NCBI RefSeq assembly: GCF_030252165.1
Contig: NZ_CP126969.1
Location: 1,426,001 to 1,490,000, forward strand
Length of the DNA: 64,000 nucleotides
From: Corynebacterium breve
GTDB lineage: Bacteria > Actinomycetota > Actinomycetes > Mycobacteriales > Mycobacteriaceae
Reading direction: 5' to 3'
Positions 44,340-54,422 of this stretch are shown here, piece by piece (position 1 is the stretch's first letter; each line of letters starts with the position of its first letter). A program made the translations under genes and the position numbers. Below the pieces are notes generated by a model, which made no database searches, was not told the origin of the DNA, and saw only the letters and a list, made by a program, of their open reading frames with translations.

Positions 44340-46727
44340 ATGAATCAGCCAGCTACCCCACCCGCGCTCGAAACTACTGTGGGAGGCCATGTCCGCGCAT
44401 ACGCCGGTTTGACCCCACAATCCGCGACCAATAAGAAGTTCTGGTACGGCCTGTCCGCAGCCGTCATGGAGCAAATTGCCGACAAGTGGGAAGCAACCAC
44501 CAAGGCATACGCAGCTACCCGCAAGCAGTCTTATTTCTCCGCCGAGTTCCTGATGGGCCGTGCCCTGCTGAACAACCTCACCAACCTCGGGCTTGTCGAC
44601 GAAGCCAAGGCCGCTACCGAAGCTAACGGCCACAACCTAACCGACGTCCTCGAGTCCGAACACGATGCAGCGCTGGGCAACGGTGGCCTGGGCCGCTTGG
44701 CAGCCTGCTTCCTCGACTCCTCCGTCACCCAGGACTTCCCTGTGACCGGCTACGGCATCCTTTACCGCTACGGCCTGTTCCGCCAGGAGTTCGTTGACGG
44801 CTTCCAGAAGGAGCACCCTGACTCCTGGAAGGAAGGCGTTTACCCATTCCTGGTGCGCCACCAGTCCGAGCAGCGCATCGTGCGTTTCGACGACATGCAG
44901 CTGCGCGCAGTCCCTCACGACATGGCAATCACCGGCTACGGCACCGACAACGTAGGCACCTTGCGTCTGTGGAACTCCGAGCCAATGCGCGAGTTCGACT
45001 ACGATGCGTTTAACTCCCAGCGCTTCTCTGACGCAATCATGGAGCGCGAGTCGGTCCACGACCTGACTCGCGTGCTGTACCCGAACGACTCCACCTACGC
45101 CGGCAAGGTTCTGCGTGTACGCCAGCAGTACTTCTTCGTCTCTGCATCCCTGCAGGAGCTCATCGATACTTACATCGAGCACCACGGCGAGGACCTCACC
45201 GACTTTGCTAAGTACAACTCCATCCAGCTCAACGACACCCACCCAGTATTGGCTGTCCCTGAGCTGATGCGTCTGCTGATGGACGAGCACAACCTGGGCT
45301 GGGACGAGGCGTGGAAGATCACCACCGAGACCTTCGCATACACCAACCACACCGTTCTTACCGAGGCCCTAGAGACCTGGGACGAGTCCATCTTCAAGCA
45401 GCTGTTCTGGCGCATCTGGGAGATCACCTTGGAGATCGACCGTCGCTTCCGCCTGGACATGGACGCCCGCGGCATCTCCCCAGAGCAGGCACACCGCATG
45501 TCCCCAGTTCACGATGGCAAGGTCCACATGGCCTGGATCGCCTGCTACGCGGCGTACTCCATCAACGGCGTTGCTGCGCTGCACACCGAGATCTTGAAGC
45601 GCGACACCTTGGTCGAGTGGTACAACATCTGGCCTGAACGCTTTAACAACAAGACCAACGGCGTTACCCCACGTCGCTGGCTGCGCATGTGCAACCCGCG
45701 CCTGTCTGGCCTCCTAGACCGCCTAGCTGGCTCCGACGAGTGGGTCACCGACATGTCCAAGCTGAAGGACCTGCGCCACTTCGCGGACGACGAAAATGTC
45801 ATGCGTGAGCTGTACGAGATCAAGATCGAGAACAAGCGCGAGTTCGCTGAATGGATCCTCGAGCGTCAGGGCATCGAGATCGACCCAGAGTCCATCTTCG
45901 ATACCCAAATCAAGCGTCTCCACGAGTACAAGCGCCAGTTGATGAACGCGCTCTACATCCTCGACCTGTACTTCCGCATCAAGGAAGACGGCGAGACCGT
46001 TCCAAAGCGCACCTTCATCTTCGGCGCGAAGGCTGCTCCTGGCTACACCCGCGCAAAGGGCATCATCAAGCTGATCAACGAGATCGGCGAGCTGGTGAAC
46101 AACGACCCTGAGGTATCCAAGACCATCAAGGTTGTCTTCGTCGAGAACTACAACGTCTCCCCTGCTGAGCACATCATTCCAGCAACCGACATCTCCGAGC
46201 AGATCTCCACCGCTGGCAAGGAAGCATCCGGTACCGGCAACATGAAGTTCATGATGAACGGTGCGCTCACCCTGGGCACCCTCGACGGCGCAAACGTTGA
46301 GATCGCAGAAGCAGTTGGCGAAGAAAACGCCTACATCTTCGGCGCAGAGGAGGACGAGCTTCCTGGCCTGCGCGCGAATTACAACCCAATGCACGTGTAC
46401 GAGACCGTCCCTGGTCTCAAGCGCGTCCTGGACGCACTGACCAACGGCACCCTGGACGACAACAACTCCGGCGCATTCCACGACATCCGCGCTTCCCTGC
46501 TCGACGGCGGCGGCTGGGAAACCCCAGACACCTGGTACGTCCTGGGCGACTTCGAGGACTACCGCGCTACCCGTGACCGCATGAGCGAAGAGTACTTCGC
46601 TGATCCACAGCACTGGGCACGCATGTGCTGGGTGAACATCTGCGAATCCGGCCGTTTCTCCTCCGACCGCACCATCCGCGACTACGCTACCGAGGTCTGG
46701 AAGATCGAGCCAACCGCGATCAACTAA
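44340..46727 (+). CDS. glgP: Glycogen/maltodextrin phosphorylase
   Basis: This 795-residue, pyridoxal-phosphate-dependent enzyme releases glucose-1-phosphate from alpha-1,4-glucans. The phosphorylase signature EASGTGNMKFMMNGALTLGTLDGANVEI contains the PLP lysine. Other blocks are SAEFLMGRALLNNL, ALGNGGLGRLAACFLDSS, VNLNDTHP-like SIQLNDTHPVLAVPELMRLL and NGVTPRRWLRMCNP. The start is the ATG at 44340 with TGAGG at good spacing. Codon choice is strongly biased (many GCA, CCA, CTG and ACC), suggesting high expression. glgX near the right edge acts in the same pathway. Confidence 0.96.
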   Translation: MNQPATPPALETTVGGHVRAYAGLTPQSATNKKFWYGLSAAVMEQIADKWEATTKAYAATRKQSYFSAEFLMGRALLNNLTNLGLVDEAKAATEANGHNLTDVLESEHDAALGNGGLGRLAACFLDSSVTQDFPVTGYGILYRYGLFRQEFVDGFQKEHPDSWKEGVYPFLVRHQSEQRIVRFDDMQLRAVPHDMAITGYGTDNVGTLRLWNSEPMREFDYDAFNSQRFSDAIMERESVHDLTRVLYPNDSTYAGKVLRVRQQYFFVSASLQELIDTYIEHHGEDLTDFAKYNSIQLNDTHPVLAVPELMRLLMDEHNLGWDEAWKITTETFAYTNHTVLTEALETWDESIFKQLFWRIWEITLEIDRRFRLDMDARGISPEQAHRMSPVHDGKVHMAWIACYAAYSINGVAALHTEILKRDTLVEWYNIWPERFNNKTNGVTPRRWLRMCNPRLSGLLDRLAGSDEWVTDMSKLKDLRHFADDENVMRELYEIKIENKREFAEWILERQGIEIDPESIFDTQIKRLHEYKRQLMNALYILDLYFRIKEDGETVPKRTFIFGAKAAPGYTRAKGIIKLINEIGELVNNDPEVSKTIKVVFVENYNVSPAEHIIPATDISEQISTAGKEASGTGNMKFMMNGALTLGTLDGANVEIAEAVGEENAYIFGAEEDELPGLRANYNPMHVYETVPGLKRVLDALTNGTLDDNNSGAFHDIRASLLDGGGWETPDTWYVLGDFEDYRATRDRMSEEYFADPQHWARMCWVNICESGRFSSDRTIRDYATEVWKIEPTAIN

Positions 46728-46755
46728 TCACGCCAGGTTGATCTGAATCGACAGT

Positions 46756-46794
46756 ACGGCCCCTGCATAGGATCTACTCCTATGCAGGGGCCGT
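46756..46794 (+). terminator. Rho-independent terminator after glgP
   Basis: A perfect 17-bp stem (ACGGCCCCTGCATAGGA and its complement) with a 5-base loop is followed by AGTGTTTT. It is the strongest hairpin in the window. Confidence 0.93.
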
Positions 46795-46840
46795 AGTGTT
46801 TTCGACACATACTTGCGACACACTTGCGAAGACGAGAAAA

Positions 46841-46875
46841 CCGGCTGCTTCCCGGTGAAGCGGAGAAGCAGCCGG
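46841..46875 (-). terminator. Rho-independent terminator after pyk
   Basis: CCGGCTGCTTC / GAAGCAGCCGG (perfect 11 bp, 13-base loop), followed on the minus strand by TTTTCTCG, lies 16 bp past the pyk stop. Together with the glgP terminator it isolates the convergent pair. Confidence 0.88.
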
Positions 46876-46891
46876 CTTAGGCTCTATCAGT

Positions 46892-48319
46892 CTAGAACTT
46901 CGGGTTACGGGTATCCTCGCCCAGCTGGTGGACGTGAATCATGTTGGTGGTACCCGCTACGCCCGGAGGGGTACCGGCGATAACAACCATGGTCTCGCCT
47001 TCGTTGTACTCTTCCATCGCCAGGAGCGACTCATCCATCACCTTGATCATGTCATCGGTCGATGCAACTTCGCGGCACAGGAAGGTCTCTGCACCCCAGG
47101 TCAGAGCCAGCTGGGAGCGAACTTCCTGACGCGGAGTGAACACCAGGATTGGCAGCGGCGTGTGTAGACGTGCTACGCGACGAGCAGTGTCACCGGAGGT
47201 GGTAAACGCCACGATCGCCTTTGCGTTCAGGCGCTCTGCGATGTCACGCGCGGAGTAGGACACAACGCCACGCTTGGTACGTGGGATGTGGTTCAGCGGT
47301 GGGACGGTACCTGCCGTCTCGGCAACGCGCACAATACGAGCCATGGTGCGAACCACGTTGTGTGGGTCCACGCCGATGGAGGTTTCACCGGAGAGCATGA
47401 CGGCATCAGCGCCGTCGAGAACTGCGTTTGCAACGTCCGATGCTTCCGCACGGGTTGGGCGCGAGTTGTCGATCATCGAGTCCAGCATCTGGGTTGCGAC
47501 GATAACTGGCTTCGCGTTCTCGCGCGCGATCTGAATTGCACGCTTCTGCACCAGCGGGACCTGCTCCAGTGCGATCTCAACGCCAAGGTCACCACGAGCA
47601 ACCATGATGGCGTCGAAGGCCAAGACGATGGATTCCAATGCATCGACGGCTTCAGGCTTCTCCAGCTTCGCAATTACTGGAACACGACGGCCGACCTCGT
47701 CCATGACCTCGTGTACCAAGTCAACGTCTGCTGGGGAGCGGACGAAGGACAGTGCGATGAAGTCTACGCCCAGGATCAGTGCGAACTTCAGGTCGGCGAT
47801 ATCCTTCTCGGACAGCGCTGGGACGGAAATATCCATGCCCGGCAGGGAGACACCCTTGTTGTTGGACACTGGGCCGCCCTCGGTCACGCGGCAGACAACG
47901 TCGTTGCCATCGACCTCGGTGACGATCAAACCGACCTTGCCGTCGTCGACAAGCAGGCGGTCGCCAGGCTTCGCGTCCTGGGCGAGGTTCTTGTAGGTCG
48001 TCGATACGCGGTCGTGGGTGCCCTCAACGTCGTCGACGGTGATGCGGACGGTTTCGCCGGTTTCCCAGACGGTTGCGCCTTCCTTAAAGCGACCGAGGCG
48101 GATCTTCGGTCCCTGCAGGTCGGCGAGAATGCCTACTGCCTGGCCGGTTTCATCGGTTGCCTCGCGAACCCAACGGTAGTTCTGCTCATGATCGGCGTGG
48201 TCGCCGTGAGAGAAGTTCATACGCGCAACGTTCATGCCATCGCGAACGAGGCCTACAATTGCTTCCTTGCTGGCCACAGCTGGGCCAAGAGTACATACGA
48301 TCTTTGTTCGTCTATCCAC
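46892..48319 (-). CDS. pyk: Pyruvate kinase
   Basis: This glycolytic enzyme of about 475 residues converts PEP and ADP to pyruvate and ATP. Motifs are RRTKIVCTLGPAVAS, MNVARMNFSHGDHADH, KGVSLPGMDISVPALSEKD, the active site VPVIAKLEKPEAV, MVARGDLGVEI and RPTRAEASDVANAVLDGADAVMLSGET. A GTG at 48319 with AGG nine bases upstream is taken as start; a TTG at 48328 is possible. It is very close to the C. glutamicum enzyme in length and, as recalled, sequence. It precedes lgt's neighbourhood in the usual order. Confidence 0.96.
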   Translation of the reverse strand: MDRRTKIVCTLGPAVASKEAIVGLVRDGMNVARMNFSHGDHADHEQNYRWVREATDETGQAVGILADLQGPKIRLGRFKEGATVWETGETVRITVDDVEGTHDRVSTTYKNLAQDAKPGDRLLVDDGKVGLIVTEVDGNDVVCRVTEGGPVSNNKGVSLPGMDISVPALSEKDIADLKFALILGVDFIALSFVRSPADVDLVHEVMDEVGRRVPVIAKLEKPEAVDALESIVLAFDAIMVARGDLGVEIALEQVPLVQKRAIQIARENAKPVIVATQMLDSMIDNSRPTRAEASDVANAVLDGADAVMLSGETSIGVDPHNVVRTMARIVRVAETAGTVPPLNHIPRTKRGVVSYSARDIAERLNAKAIVAFTTSGDTARRVARLHTPLPILVFTPRQEVRSQLALTWGAETFLCREVASTDDMIKVMDESLLAMEEYNEGETMVVIAGTPPGVAGTTNMIHVHQLGEDTRNPKF

Positions 48320-48417
48320 AGTATCCAACCTAGTCGCTTTTGGTGTGACTTATCGCATTTGGTGGGCGAATTCACCGAGATTGTTCGCACCGGCGTCAAG
48401 TCCTGACGAAATAAAGG

Positions 48418-49341
48418 CTACCTGTTATTCGTAGTCTTCGCTTCGCTGGAAGCCTCGCTTAGCGACGATTCCCCCACCTCATTGCGCGGATCTACCTCCT
48501 CGGGAGTCTCCTGTCCCTTGGGCAGTCGGAAGTAGACGATGAGTGCGACGATGAACACAATTGCCGAGACCCATGTGTTTACTCTCAGTCCGAGAATCAT
48601 GGTCGCAGAGTCGTCGCGCATGAGCTCGATCCAGAAGCGACCCAGGGTGTAACCGACTACATACAATGCAAACACGCGACCGTGGCCGAGGCGGAATCGC
48701 TTCTCTGCCCACAGTAGGAAGAAAAAGACTGCGACGTTCCACAGCAGCTCGTACAAGAAAGTTGGGTGGACCGAGGTGATGATTTCACCGGTAGAGCGCC
48801 CTGTCAACGGCGCAAAGTCGCCGTTTTGGTCCACGCGGTAGTAAATATCGAGCGCCCACGGCACATCGGTTGGGCGACCGTAGATTTCTTGGTTGAACCA
48901 GTTACCTAAACGTCCGATTGCCTGCGCCAAGATAACGCCCGGCGCCACCGCATCGGCAAATGGTCCTAGTGGCAGTTTCTTCATTCGGAACAAGATCCAC
49001 ACGCCGAGACCACCAAGCGCGATCGCACCCCAGATACCTAGACCACCCGCGGAGATATTGAATGCATCCCAAGGGTTCTTGCCTGGTCCGAAATACTTAT
49101 CGTAATCGGTGATCACGTGGTATAGACGGCCACCGATAATGCCGACGGGGATCGCCACGATCGCCGCGTCCCAGACCACGTCCACGTCGCCGCCCTTGGC
49201 ACGGTAGCGGCGCACAGTCAGAGAAAGCGCGACGAGCATGCCGATGATGATGCAGATCGCGTAGGCACGAAGTGGGATTGGACCTAGGTACCAGACACCC
49301 TGCGGAGGCGAAGGAATGTTAGCCAAGAGTTGATTTTGCAC
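48418..49341 (-). CDS. lgt: Phosphatidylglycerol--prolipoprotein diacylglyceryl transferase
   Basis: This 307-residue membrane enzyme adds diacylglycerol to the lipobox cysteine of prolipoproteins, such as the two encoded in this window. There are about seven spans. The Lgt signature [20 protein letters not shown] is complete, with [11 protein letters not shown] and the conserved GGRLYHVI. The tail is charged and Ser/Glu-rich. The start is GTG at 49341. It lies 38 bp downstream of the TrpC-like gene. Confidence 0.95.
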   Translation of the reverse strand: MQNQLLANIPSPPQGVWYLGPIPLRAYAICIIIGMLVALSLTVRRYRAKGGDVDVVWDAAIVAIPVGIIGGRLYHVITDYDKYFGPGKNPWDAFNISAGGLGIWGAIALGGLGVWILFRMKKLPLGPFADAVAPGVILAQAIGRLGNWFNQEIYGRPTDVPWALDIYYRVDQNGDFAPLTGRSTGEIITSVHPTFLYELLWNVAVFFFLLWAEKRFRLGHGRVFALYVVGYTLGRFWIELMRDDSATMILGLRVNTWVSAIVFIVALIVYFRLPKGQETPEEVDPRNEVGESSLSEASSEAKTTNNR

Positions 49342-49379
49342 GCATCTCAGTGTGCCTGATTATGCCCAGTTTTGCGAGA

Positions 49380-50198
49380 TTAAGAGCGAGACGGGCAAGC
49401 GGGGTGTTGCCCCGCGGCGCTGAGTCGCATCGTCGCTGCTTTGATGTCCGGCTGGCTCATCACCGATTCGGCAGCAAGGACCGCATCCGCACCGTTGGAC
49501 GCCGCACCGATGACATCGCGGGCATTGCGTACTCCCCCCAAGCTGATGCGGAGAACTTCAGTGGGCAGGCCTGGGCCGATCGACGCAAACATCTCGCGGT
49601 TGAGGTCATTGGTGTCAAATGTCCACGAGTTGACGCCAATCACGCTCGCGTGGGCTTGGAGGGCCCGGTCGGCTTCTTCCGGTGTGCGAACCTCTGCCAT
49701 GCACACCATTCCTAGCGACTCAATCCTGTCGATCAGGCTTTCCAGACGTGCCTGGTCCATCAATCCCACCTGCAATGGAATCATGTCGGCACCGTAGCAA
49801 CGAGCCTCGTGGATCTGATACGGGTCGACGATGACATCGCGACACACCATGGGCAGATCAACCGCCTCACGCGCAGCAAACATATCGGTGAGCGAACCGT
49901 CAAAGCGCAAGCGCTCCGTTTGGCATGCAATCAAATGAGCCCCACCGGCTTCGATGTCGCGGGCAATGTCTGCGATAGACAACGACAAGCCTGTGGGGCC
50001 AAAAACGGGAGAGGTGCGTTTAATCTCGACGATCACGCCACAACCGGGGCGTAAGAGGGCCGCTCGAACATCGCGAGTGGGGCCCATGTCCCGGGATCGT
50101 GCCTTCACCTCTTTGAAGGGAAGTTGGGCTTCCCTCTTGGCTACGTCGGCAAGCACCCCAGAGACGATGCGATCAACTGTGCTCGCAGTGTGCATCAT
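49380..50198 (-). CDS. Divergent indole-3-glycerol-phosphate synthase-like protein (TrpC homologue, catalytic residues altered)
   Basis: This 272-residue beta/alpha barrel is clearly related to TrpC over its whole length (EIKRTSPVFG, RFDGSL, DPYQIHEARCYGADM, ESLGMVCMAEV, EEADRAL, IGVNSW, PGLPTEVLRI, GADAVL, HPACP). Glu58, Lys60, Ser63, Glu169 and Asn190 are kept. However, the catalytic lysine of the LRKDF strand is Arg120 (VCRDV), and the Glu-Ser of the AESG loop is Leu220-Gly221 (ISLGGV). Normal IGPS activity is therefore doubtful. The position after the Trp-associated membrane protein gene matches mycobacterial trpC. Corynebacteria usually have a fused trpCF in the trp operon, so this may be a repurposed paralog. 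Confidence 0.8.
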   Translation of the reverse strand: MMHTASTVDRIVSGVLADVAKREAQLPFKEVKARSRDMGPTRDVRAALLRPGCGVIVEIKRTSPVFGPTGLSLSIADIARDIEAGGAHLIACQTERLRFDGSLTDMFAAREAVDLPMVCRDVIVDPYQIHEARCYGADMIPLQVGLMDQARLESLIDRIESLGMVCMAEVRTPEEADRALQAHASVIGVNSWTFDTNDLNREMFASIGPGLPTEVLRISLGGVRNARDVIGAASNGADAVLAAESVMSQPDIKAATMRLSAAGQHPACPSRS

Positions 50199-50337
50199 TC
50201 ACCTCCAAGAGTGCGACTTATAGAAAGTCTCGATGTCTCTAAGGCTAGCGGGTGCCGCTTCGGTTAAAAAAATTAGGTAAACAGTTGTTTGCCTGACGGG
50301 GGTAAACGGATGTTGGGGCGAGCCTCAACTCGGCGCG

Positions 50338-50994
50338 TTACGGGATATCAGTATCCCGCTTTTCTTCATCCGTCGGATCGATGTCCGCATCCAGGGCGTC
50401 CCACATCACGCGGCCGGAATCCGGGCTCGATTCGAGATCGTCGGCGATCTTCTTGCGTCGTGTCGCGGCGGTCTCATACTTATTCAGGTTCGCGGAATCG
50501 GTACCAGGTCGCAGCGCCATCACAACGCCGCCGATGATGGCCACTACCGCCCCTAAAACGGTGACCAACGGCCCGAGAGATGCCACTTGGACGTTGGTGA
50601 TTTCCGCCCATTCAGCGATGGTGACGGGGTCATTGGCGCGCTGACTGGTTGCTCCTGCGGTGAGCAGGCTCTTCACTCGTTCTTCGTCGGGAGTTGTTAC
50701 GAGCAGCATGATCGGCGAAATCGCGGCACCTGCTGCAGCTATCGCGCTTACCGCTCCGATGACACGCCTGCCCCACCTGCGTACGACAAAACCCGCGATC
50801 ATCCCTGCCAACAGCAGCAGAATGACGGCAACAACTTCTGTGGACCACGATCCGCCCGAGACGGCAACGTAGCCATCACCGGATTTATCGTCGAAATAGT
50901 CAACGCCCATCCACTTCACAGAGGATCCGGCCCACATGATCAGTGCGCCGATTCCCAGCAATAGTGCGCCGATTCGCGAATACTTCTTGTCCAC
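50338..50994 (-). CDS. Trp-region conserved membrane protein (TIGR02234 type)
   Basis: This 218-residue protein has four predicted membrane segments (about 8-27, 52-72, 80-101 and 138-160). It has a periplasmic loop with the family-typical GSSVKWMGVDY and a charged cytoplasmic tail with TAATRRKKIADD and WDALDADIDPT. The family occurs between hisI and trpC in actinobacteria and is named for this context; its function is unknown. It follows hisI by 11 bp. The 139-bp gap to the TrpC-like gene contains nothing recognisable. Confidence 0.85.
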   Translation of the reverse strand: MDKKYSRIGALLLGIGALIMWAGSSVKWMGVDYFDDKSGDGYVAVSGGSWSTEVVAVILLLLAGMIAGFVVRRWGRRVIGAVSAIAAAGAAISPIMLLVTTPDEERVKSLLTAGATSQRANDPVTIAEWAEITNVQVASLGPLVTVLGAVVAIIGGVVMALRPGTDSANLNKYETAATRRKKIADDLESSPDSGRVMWDALDADIDPTDEEKRDTDIP

Positions 50995-51005
50995 CGAGCT
51001 TCCTC

Positions 51006-51368
51006 CTAGAGCAACTGGTCCGCGTCAAAGCAGGTTCGGTCGCCGGTATGGCACGCGCCACCTACCTGCTTCACGGTAAGCAGCACAGTATCGCCATCGC
51101 AATCAAGGCGCACACCGGTGACTTCCTGGGTATGCCCGCTGGTGAGCCCCTTGATCCAGTACTCGTCACGAGAACGGGAGTAGTAGGTGCCACGCTTGGA
51201 GGCCAGCGTGTAGGCCAAAGCGTGATGATCCATCCACGCCATCATGAGGACTTCTCCGGTGCCGTCTGCCTGAACAACGGCCGGAACAAGGCCTTGGTCA
51301 TTAAACTTCATCCGCGCTGCGATAGCAGGATCTAGGTCGTAGTCCAGGGGGTTTTCAGATGCTGTCAC
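51006..51368 (-). CDS. hisI: Phosphoribosyl-AMP cyclohydrolase
   Basis: This 120-residue enzyme catalyses the third step of histidine synthesis, opening the adenine ring of PR-AMP. The zinc site is seen as Cys90 ([10 protein letters not shown]), Cys106 and Cys113 ([11 protein letters not shown]), with the MAWMDHHAL strand. It is monofunctional, without a HisE domain. It overlaps the hisF stop by 4 bp. Confidence 0.95.
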   Translation of the reverse strand: MTASENPLDYDLDPAIAARMKFNDQGLVPAVVQADGTGEVLMMAWMDHHALAYTLASKRGTYYSRSRDEYWIKGLTSGHTQEVTGVRLDCDGDTVLLTVKQVGGACHTGDRTCFDADQLL

Positions 51369-52141
51369 TTGCGCACCTCGTATCCCGCCGCGTCGAGAGC
51401 GTCTTTGACTTCGCTAATTGCTACTTCACCGAAGTGGAAGATCGACGCCGCAAGAACTGCGTTTGCGCCCGCTGCCACAGCCGGAGGGAAGTGCTCTGCT
51501 TTACCGGCGCCGCCGGAAGCAATGACCGGGATGTTCACTTCTGCGCGAACTTTCTCGATCAGCTCGATATCAAAGCCGTCCTTGGTGCCGTCGCCATCCA
51601 TAGAGTTCAGTAGGATCTCGCCAACTCCGAGCTCCTCGCCCTTCTTCGCCCACTCGACGGCGTCGATGCCTGCAGAGCGGGTACCACCGTGGGTGGTGAC
51701 CTCGAATCCCGAAGGCTGTGGCTCCCCGCCTTCAGGCACGCGACGCGCGTCCACTGACAAAACGATGCACTGAGCGCCAAAGCGTTGGGACATCTCGCGC
51801 AGGATCTCCGGGTTCGCAATCGCTGCGGTGTTCACGCTGACTTTGTCCGCACCGGCGCGCAGCAGCTCGTCGACATCGTCTACGGTGCGCACTCCCCCGC
51901 CTACGGTGAGAGGGATGAACACCTCATTCGCGGTCCGACGAACAACCTCGAGCATCGTGCCACGCCCCTCCTTCGACGCTGTGACGTCGAGGAAGGTCAA
52001 TTCGTCTGCCCCTGCTTTGCCGTAGCGTTGAGCAAGTTCTACCGGATCGCCGGCATCGCGAAGGTTTTCAAAGTTCACGCCTTTGACAACGCGACCGTTG
52101 TCTACATCGAGGCAAGGAATGACACGGATAGCTACAGCCAT
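51365..52141 (-). CDS. hisF: Imidazole glycerol phosphate synthase, cyclase subunit
   Basis: This 258-residue barrel forms the HisHF complex and makes IGP and AICAR from PRFAR using ammonia from HisH. The catalytic Asp residues lie in [14 protein letters not shown] (Asp12) and [10 protein letters not shown], with phosphate-binding [11 protein letters not shown] and [11 protein letters not shown]. It is coupled to hisI by a 4-bp overlap and follows impA by 17 bp. Confidence 0.96.
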   Translation of the reverse strand: MAVAIRVIPCLDVDNGRVVKGVNFENLRDAGDPVELAQRYGKAGADELTFLDVTASKEGRGTMLEVVRRTANEVFIPLTVGGGVRTVDDVDELLRAGADKVSVNTAAIANPEILREMSQRFGAQCIVLSVDARRVPEGGEPQPSGFEVTTHGGTRSAGIDAVEWAKKGEELGVGEILLNSMDGDGTKDGFDIELIEKVRAEVNIPVIASGGAGKAEHFPPAVAAGANAVLAASIFHFGEVAISEVKDALDAAGYEVRK

Positions 52142-52158
52142 GATCGTGAAGGTTCTTT

Positions 52159-52953
52159 CTACTTAGTATTTGTAATTTCGGCGATGGTGTCCATCACCGT
52201 TGCATGTGCCTTGGGTGGTGCGGCAATAACTCCGAGGGATGTCGGATGCCATTCGCCGCCCAATCCATCGGTCACTTTTGCACCCGCATTGCGCGCGAGC
52301 AGCACTCCGGCAGAGTTATCCCATACGTGTGGCGAGAAGCTCAGGGCCGCGCTGAAAACACCCTGCGCGACGAATGCCAAATCCACGCCCACAGAACCAG
52401 TGATACGAGGGCGCAGGTCGGTGTCTGAAAGCCACCCGATCAGCTTCAGCCGGTATCTCGCAGGAAAGCGCTGCGAGTCGGGCGAGCCCACGGAGCCCAC
52501 GCCGACCAAGGCGTTGGACGAGGGCTCGTCGACAAGCGGAGGAAGTTCTTTGCCGTTGAGAATGACAGGTTGGCCCACCGTGGTGCTCATGGTCATATTC
52601 ATCAAAGGCATGTCGGTGATTGCGACAACCGGTTCATTGTTCACGATCAGCGACAACAAGATCGCACAGTTGGGGTTGCCTGCAGCATAGTTTGTGGTGC
52701 CATCGATCGGATCGATGATCCAGCAGGCATCGGGTTCGAAAGTACCGCCTTGCTCCTCGCCGAAGACGGGAATGCCTGTTTCTGCTTCCAAGCGCCGGCG
52801 AATCATCTTCTCGATGTTAAGGTCCGCTTCTGTGGCAAAGTCCCCATGCTTTTTGTATAGAACTGGTGCTGCGCCCACGCCCGCGACGAACATCTCGCTT
52901 GCCTCGCGGATGACATCGTGAGCTGTCTGCAGCATTGCTTGGGGATTAACCAT
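52159..52953 (-). CDS. impA: Inositol-monophosphatase-family phosphatase in the his cluster
   Basis: This 264-residue Mg-dependent phosphatase has metal site [26 protein letters not shown] and [15 protein letters not shown]. In C. glutamicum the gene in this position is impA, while histidinol-phosphate phosphatase activity is carried mainly by another member (HisN). It may act on inositol or histidinol phosphates; sequence does not decide. It lies between hisA and hisF in one operon. Confidence 0.88.
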   Translation of the reverse strand: MVNPQAMLQTAHDVIREASEMFVAGVGAAPVLYKKHGDFATEADLNIEKMIRRRLEAETGIPVFGEEQGGTFEPDACWIIDPIDGTTNYAAGNPNCAILLSLIVNNEPVVAITDMPLMNMTMSTTVGQPVILNGKELPPLVDEPSSNALVGVGSVGSPDSQRFPARYRLKLIGWLSDTDLRPRITGSVGVDLAFVAQGVFSAALSFSPHVWDNSAGVLLARNAGAKVTDGLGGEWHPTSLGVIAAPPKAHATVMDTIAEITNTK

Positions 52954-52976
52954 GTTTTTATCCTAGACCACTGTAG

Positions 52977-53711
52977 CTACTGCCCGATGGCAGTCAGGGC
53001 TTGGCGAAGAGTAAAACGCTTTTCGTACAGCGCCTTGCCAATGATGACGGAATCGATTCCCTCATCTTGGTACTTTGCAACCTCAAGGACATCGTCCAAG
53101 GTGGCGATTCCGCCCGAGGCGGTGATCATCGCATCGGTGGCTGCTGAGACTTCACGCAACAGCTGGATGTTTGGGCCAGCTAGGGTGCCGTCTTTGGACA
53201 CATCGGTGACCACGAATCGGCTGCATCCAGCGGCGTCGAAGCGTTCGAGCACCTCCCACAGATCGCCTCCGTCCGAGGTCCAGCCGTTGCCCTTGGTGCG
53301 CCATTCACCGTCTTCCAAACGGACTGCGATGTCGATGGCCACTTGGTCGCCGTGGCTTTTTAACACGTCAATCATCCACTCAGGATTCTGCAGCGCGGCG
53401 GTACCAATGTTCACGCGCTTTGCGCCCGTAGCCAGGGCACGTTCCAGCGAAGCGTCGTCGCGAATGCCACCGGTGAGCTCAACGTTAATGTCCAGCTTCG
53501 AGGTAATTTCTGCCATCAGCTCATGGTTGGAGCCTCGGCCAAACGCCGCGTCGAGGTCAACGAAGTGGAGCCACTGCGCTCCCTGTTCCTGCCATTCAAG
53601 CGCTGCTTGCAAAGGCTCACCGTAAGTCTTTTCGGTGCCGGCCTCGCCTTGGTCTAGGCGGACAGCTTTTCCGTCAACAACGTCAACTGCAGGAAGCAAA
53701 GTAAAAGTCAT
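52977..53711 (-). CDS. hisA: ProFAR isomerase
   Basis: This 244-residue barrel converts ProFAR to PRFAR. The catalytic aspartates are in [18 protein letters not shown] (Asp10) and [24 protein letters not shown] and [11 protein letters not shown] bind the phosphates. In actinobacteria with no trpF, the enzyme is bifunctional (PriA); whether this one also isomerises PRA depends on the trp genes elsewhere. Confidence 0.95.
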   Translation of the reverse strand: MTFTLLPAVDVVDGKAVRLDQGEAGTEKTYGEPLQAALEWQEQGAQWLHFVDLDAAFGRGSNHELMAEITSKLDINVELTGGIRDDASLERALATGAKRVNIGTAALQNPEWMIDVLKSHGDQVAIDIAVRLEDGEWRTKGNGWTSDGGDLWEVLERFDAAGCSRFVVTDVSKDGTLAGPNIQLLREVSAATDAMITASGGIATLDDVLEVAKYQDEGIDSVIIGKALYEKRFTLRQALTAIGQ

Positions 53712-53734
53712 GCCATCTATCCTACGATAACGCT

Positions 53735-54370
53735 TTAGGCCAGCGTGCCTAGCCAGTTGCGCAGCAGATGCAGACCTACGTCACCGGATTTTTCCGGGTG
53801 GAACTGTGTGGCCCACAGCGGACCGTTTTCCACCGCGGCGACAAAGCGAGCGCTCTCGTGGGTTGCCCATGTCACTCGCGGCGCAGCGATGAATTCATCA
53901 ACCGGCATGTCCCACGATTGCACCGCGTAGGAGTGGACAAAGTAGAAACGGTCGTCGTCGTTAAGCCCTGCGAACATCTCGGATCCGGCGGGAGCATCCA
54001 CAGTGTTCCAGCCCATGTGCGGCAAAATCTTGGCATCAAGCTTGTCGACGACCCCTTGCCACTCACCGCAGCCCTGCGTTTCCACTCCGTGCTCGACACC
54101 CTTGTCGAATAGCACCTGCTGGCCAACACAAATCCCCAGCACTGGACGCGAACCTGCGAGGCGTTGCCCGATAATTCGCGGTCCCCTGATCTTGTTCAGT
54201 CCGTCCATGCAGGCGGCGTACGCCCCTACACCTGGGACGAGAAGGCCGTCGGCCTCGATGGCTTCGTAAGGATCGCTGGTGACGGTGACGTCCGCACCGA
54301 CATGTTCCAGGGCGCGTTGCACCGAACGAAGATTTCCTGAGCCGTAATCCAGCACTGCGACTTTCACCAT
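53735..54370 (-). CDS. hisH: Imidazole glycerol phosphate synthase, glutaminase subunit
   Basis: This 211-residue class I glutamine amidotransferase supplies ammonia to HisF. The triad is Cys81 (GICVGQQ), His191 and Glu193 ([10 protein letters not shown]). The start [17 protein letters not shown] at 54370 is preferred over an in-frame start eight codons upstream. It precedes hisA by 23 bp and follows the MFS gene. Confidence 0.95.
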   Translation of the reverse strand: MVKVAVLDYGSGNLRSVQRALEHVGADVTVTSDPYEAIEADGLLVPGVGAYAACMDGLNKIRGPRIIGQRLAGSRPVLGICVGQQVLFDKGVEHGVETQGCGEWQGVVDKLDAKILPHMGWNTVDAPAGSEMFAGLNDDDRFYFVHSYAVQSWDMPVDEFIAAPRVTWATHESARFVAAVENGPLWATQFHPEKSGDVGLHLLRNWLGTLA

Positions 54371-54422
54371 GGCTCCCAAGTGTAAACGCAGCATGCTTAA
54401 CGACGACGCACCTGCCCCACCT

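Noticed and set aside
47288..48406. 372-codon plus-strand frame opposite pyk
   Set aside because: It mirrors the codons of pyruvate kinase, which is intact; there is no ribosome site or domain.
50340..50358. Hairpin CGGGATATCAGTATCCCG with T-run on the plus strand
   Set aside because: It lies in the last codons of a minus-strand gene, and no plus-strand gene ends there; on the minus strand there is no U-tract.
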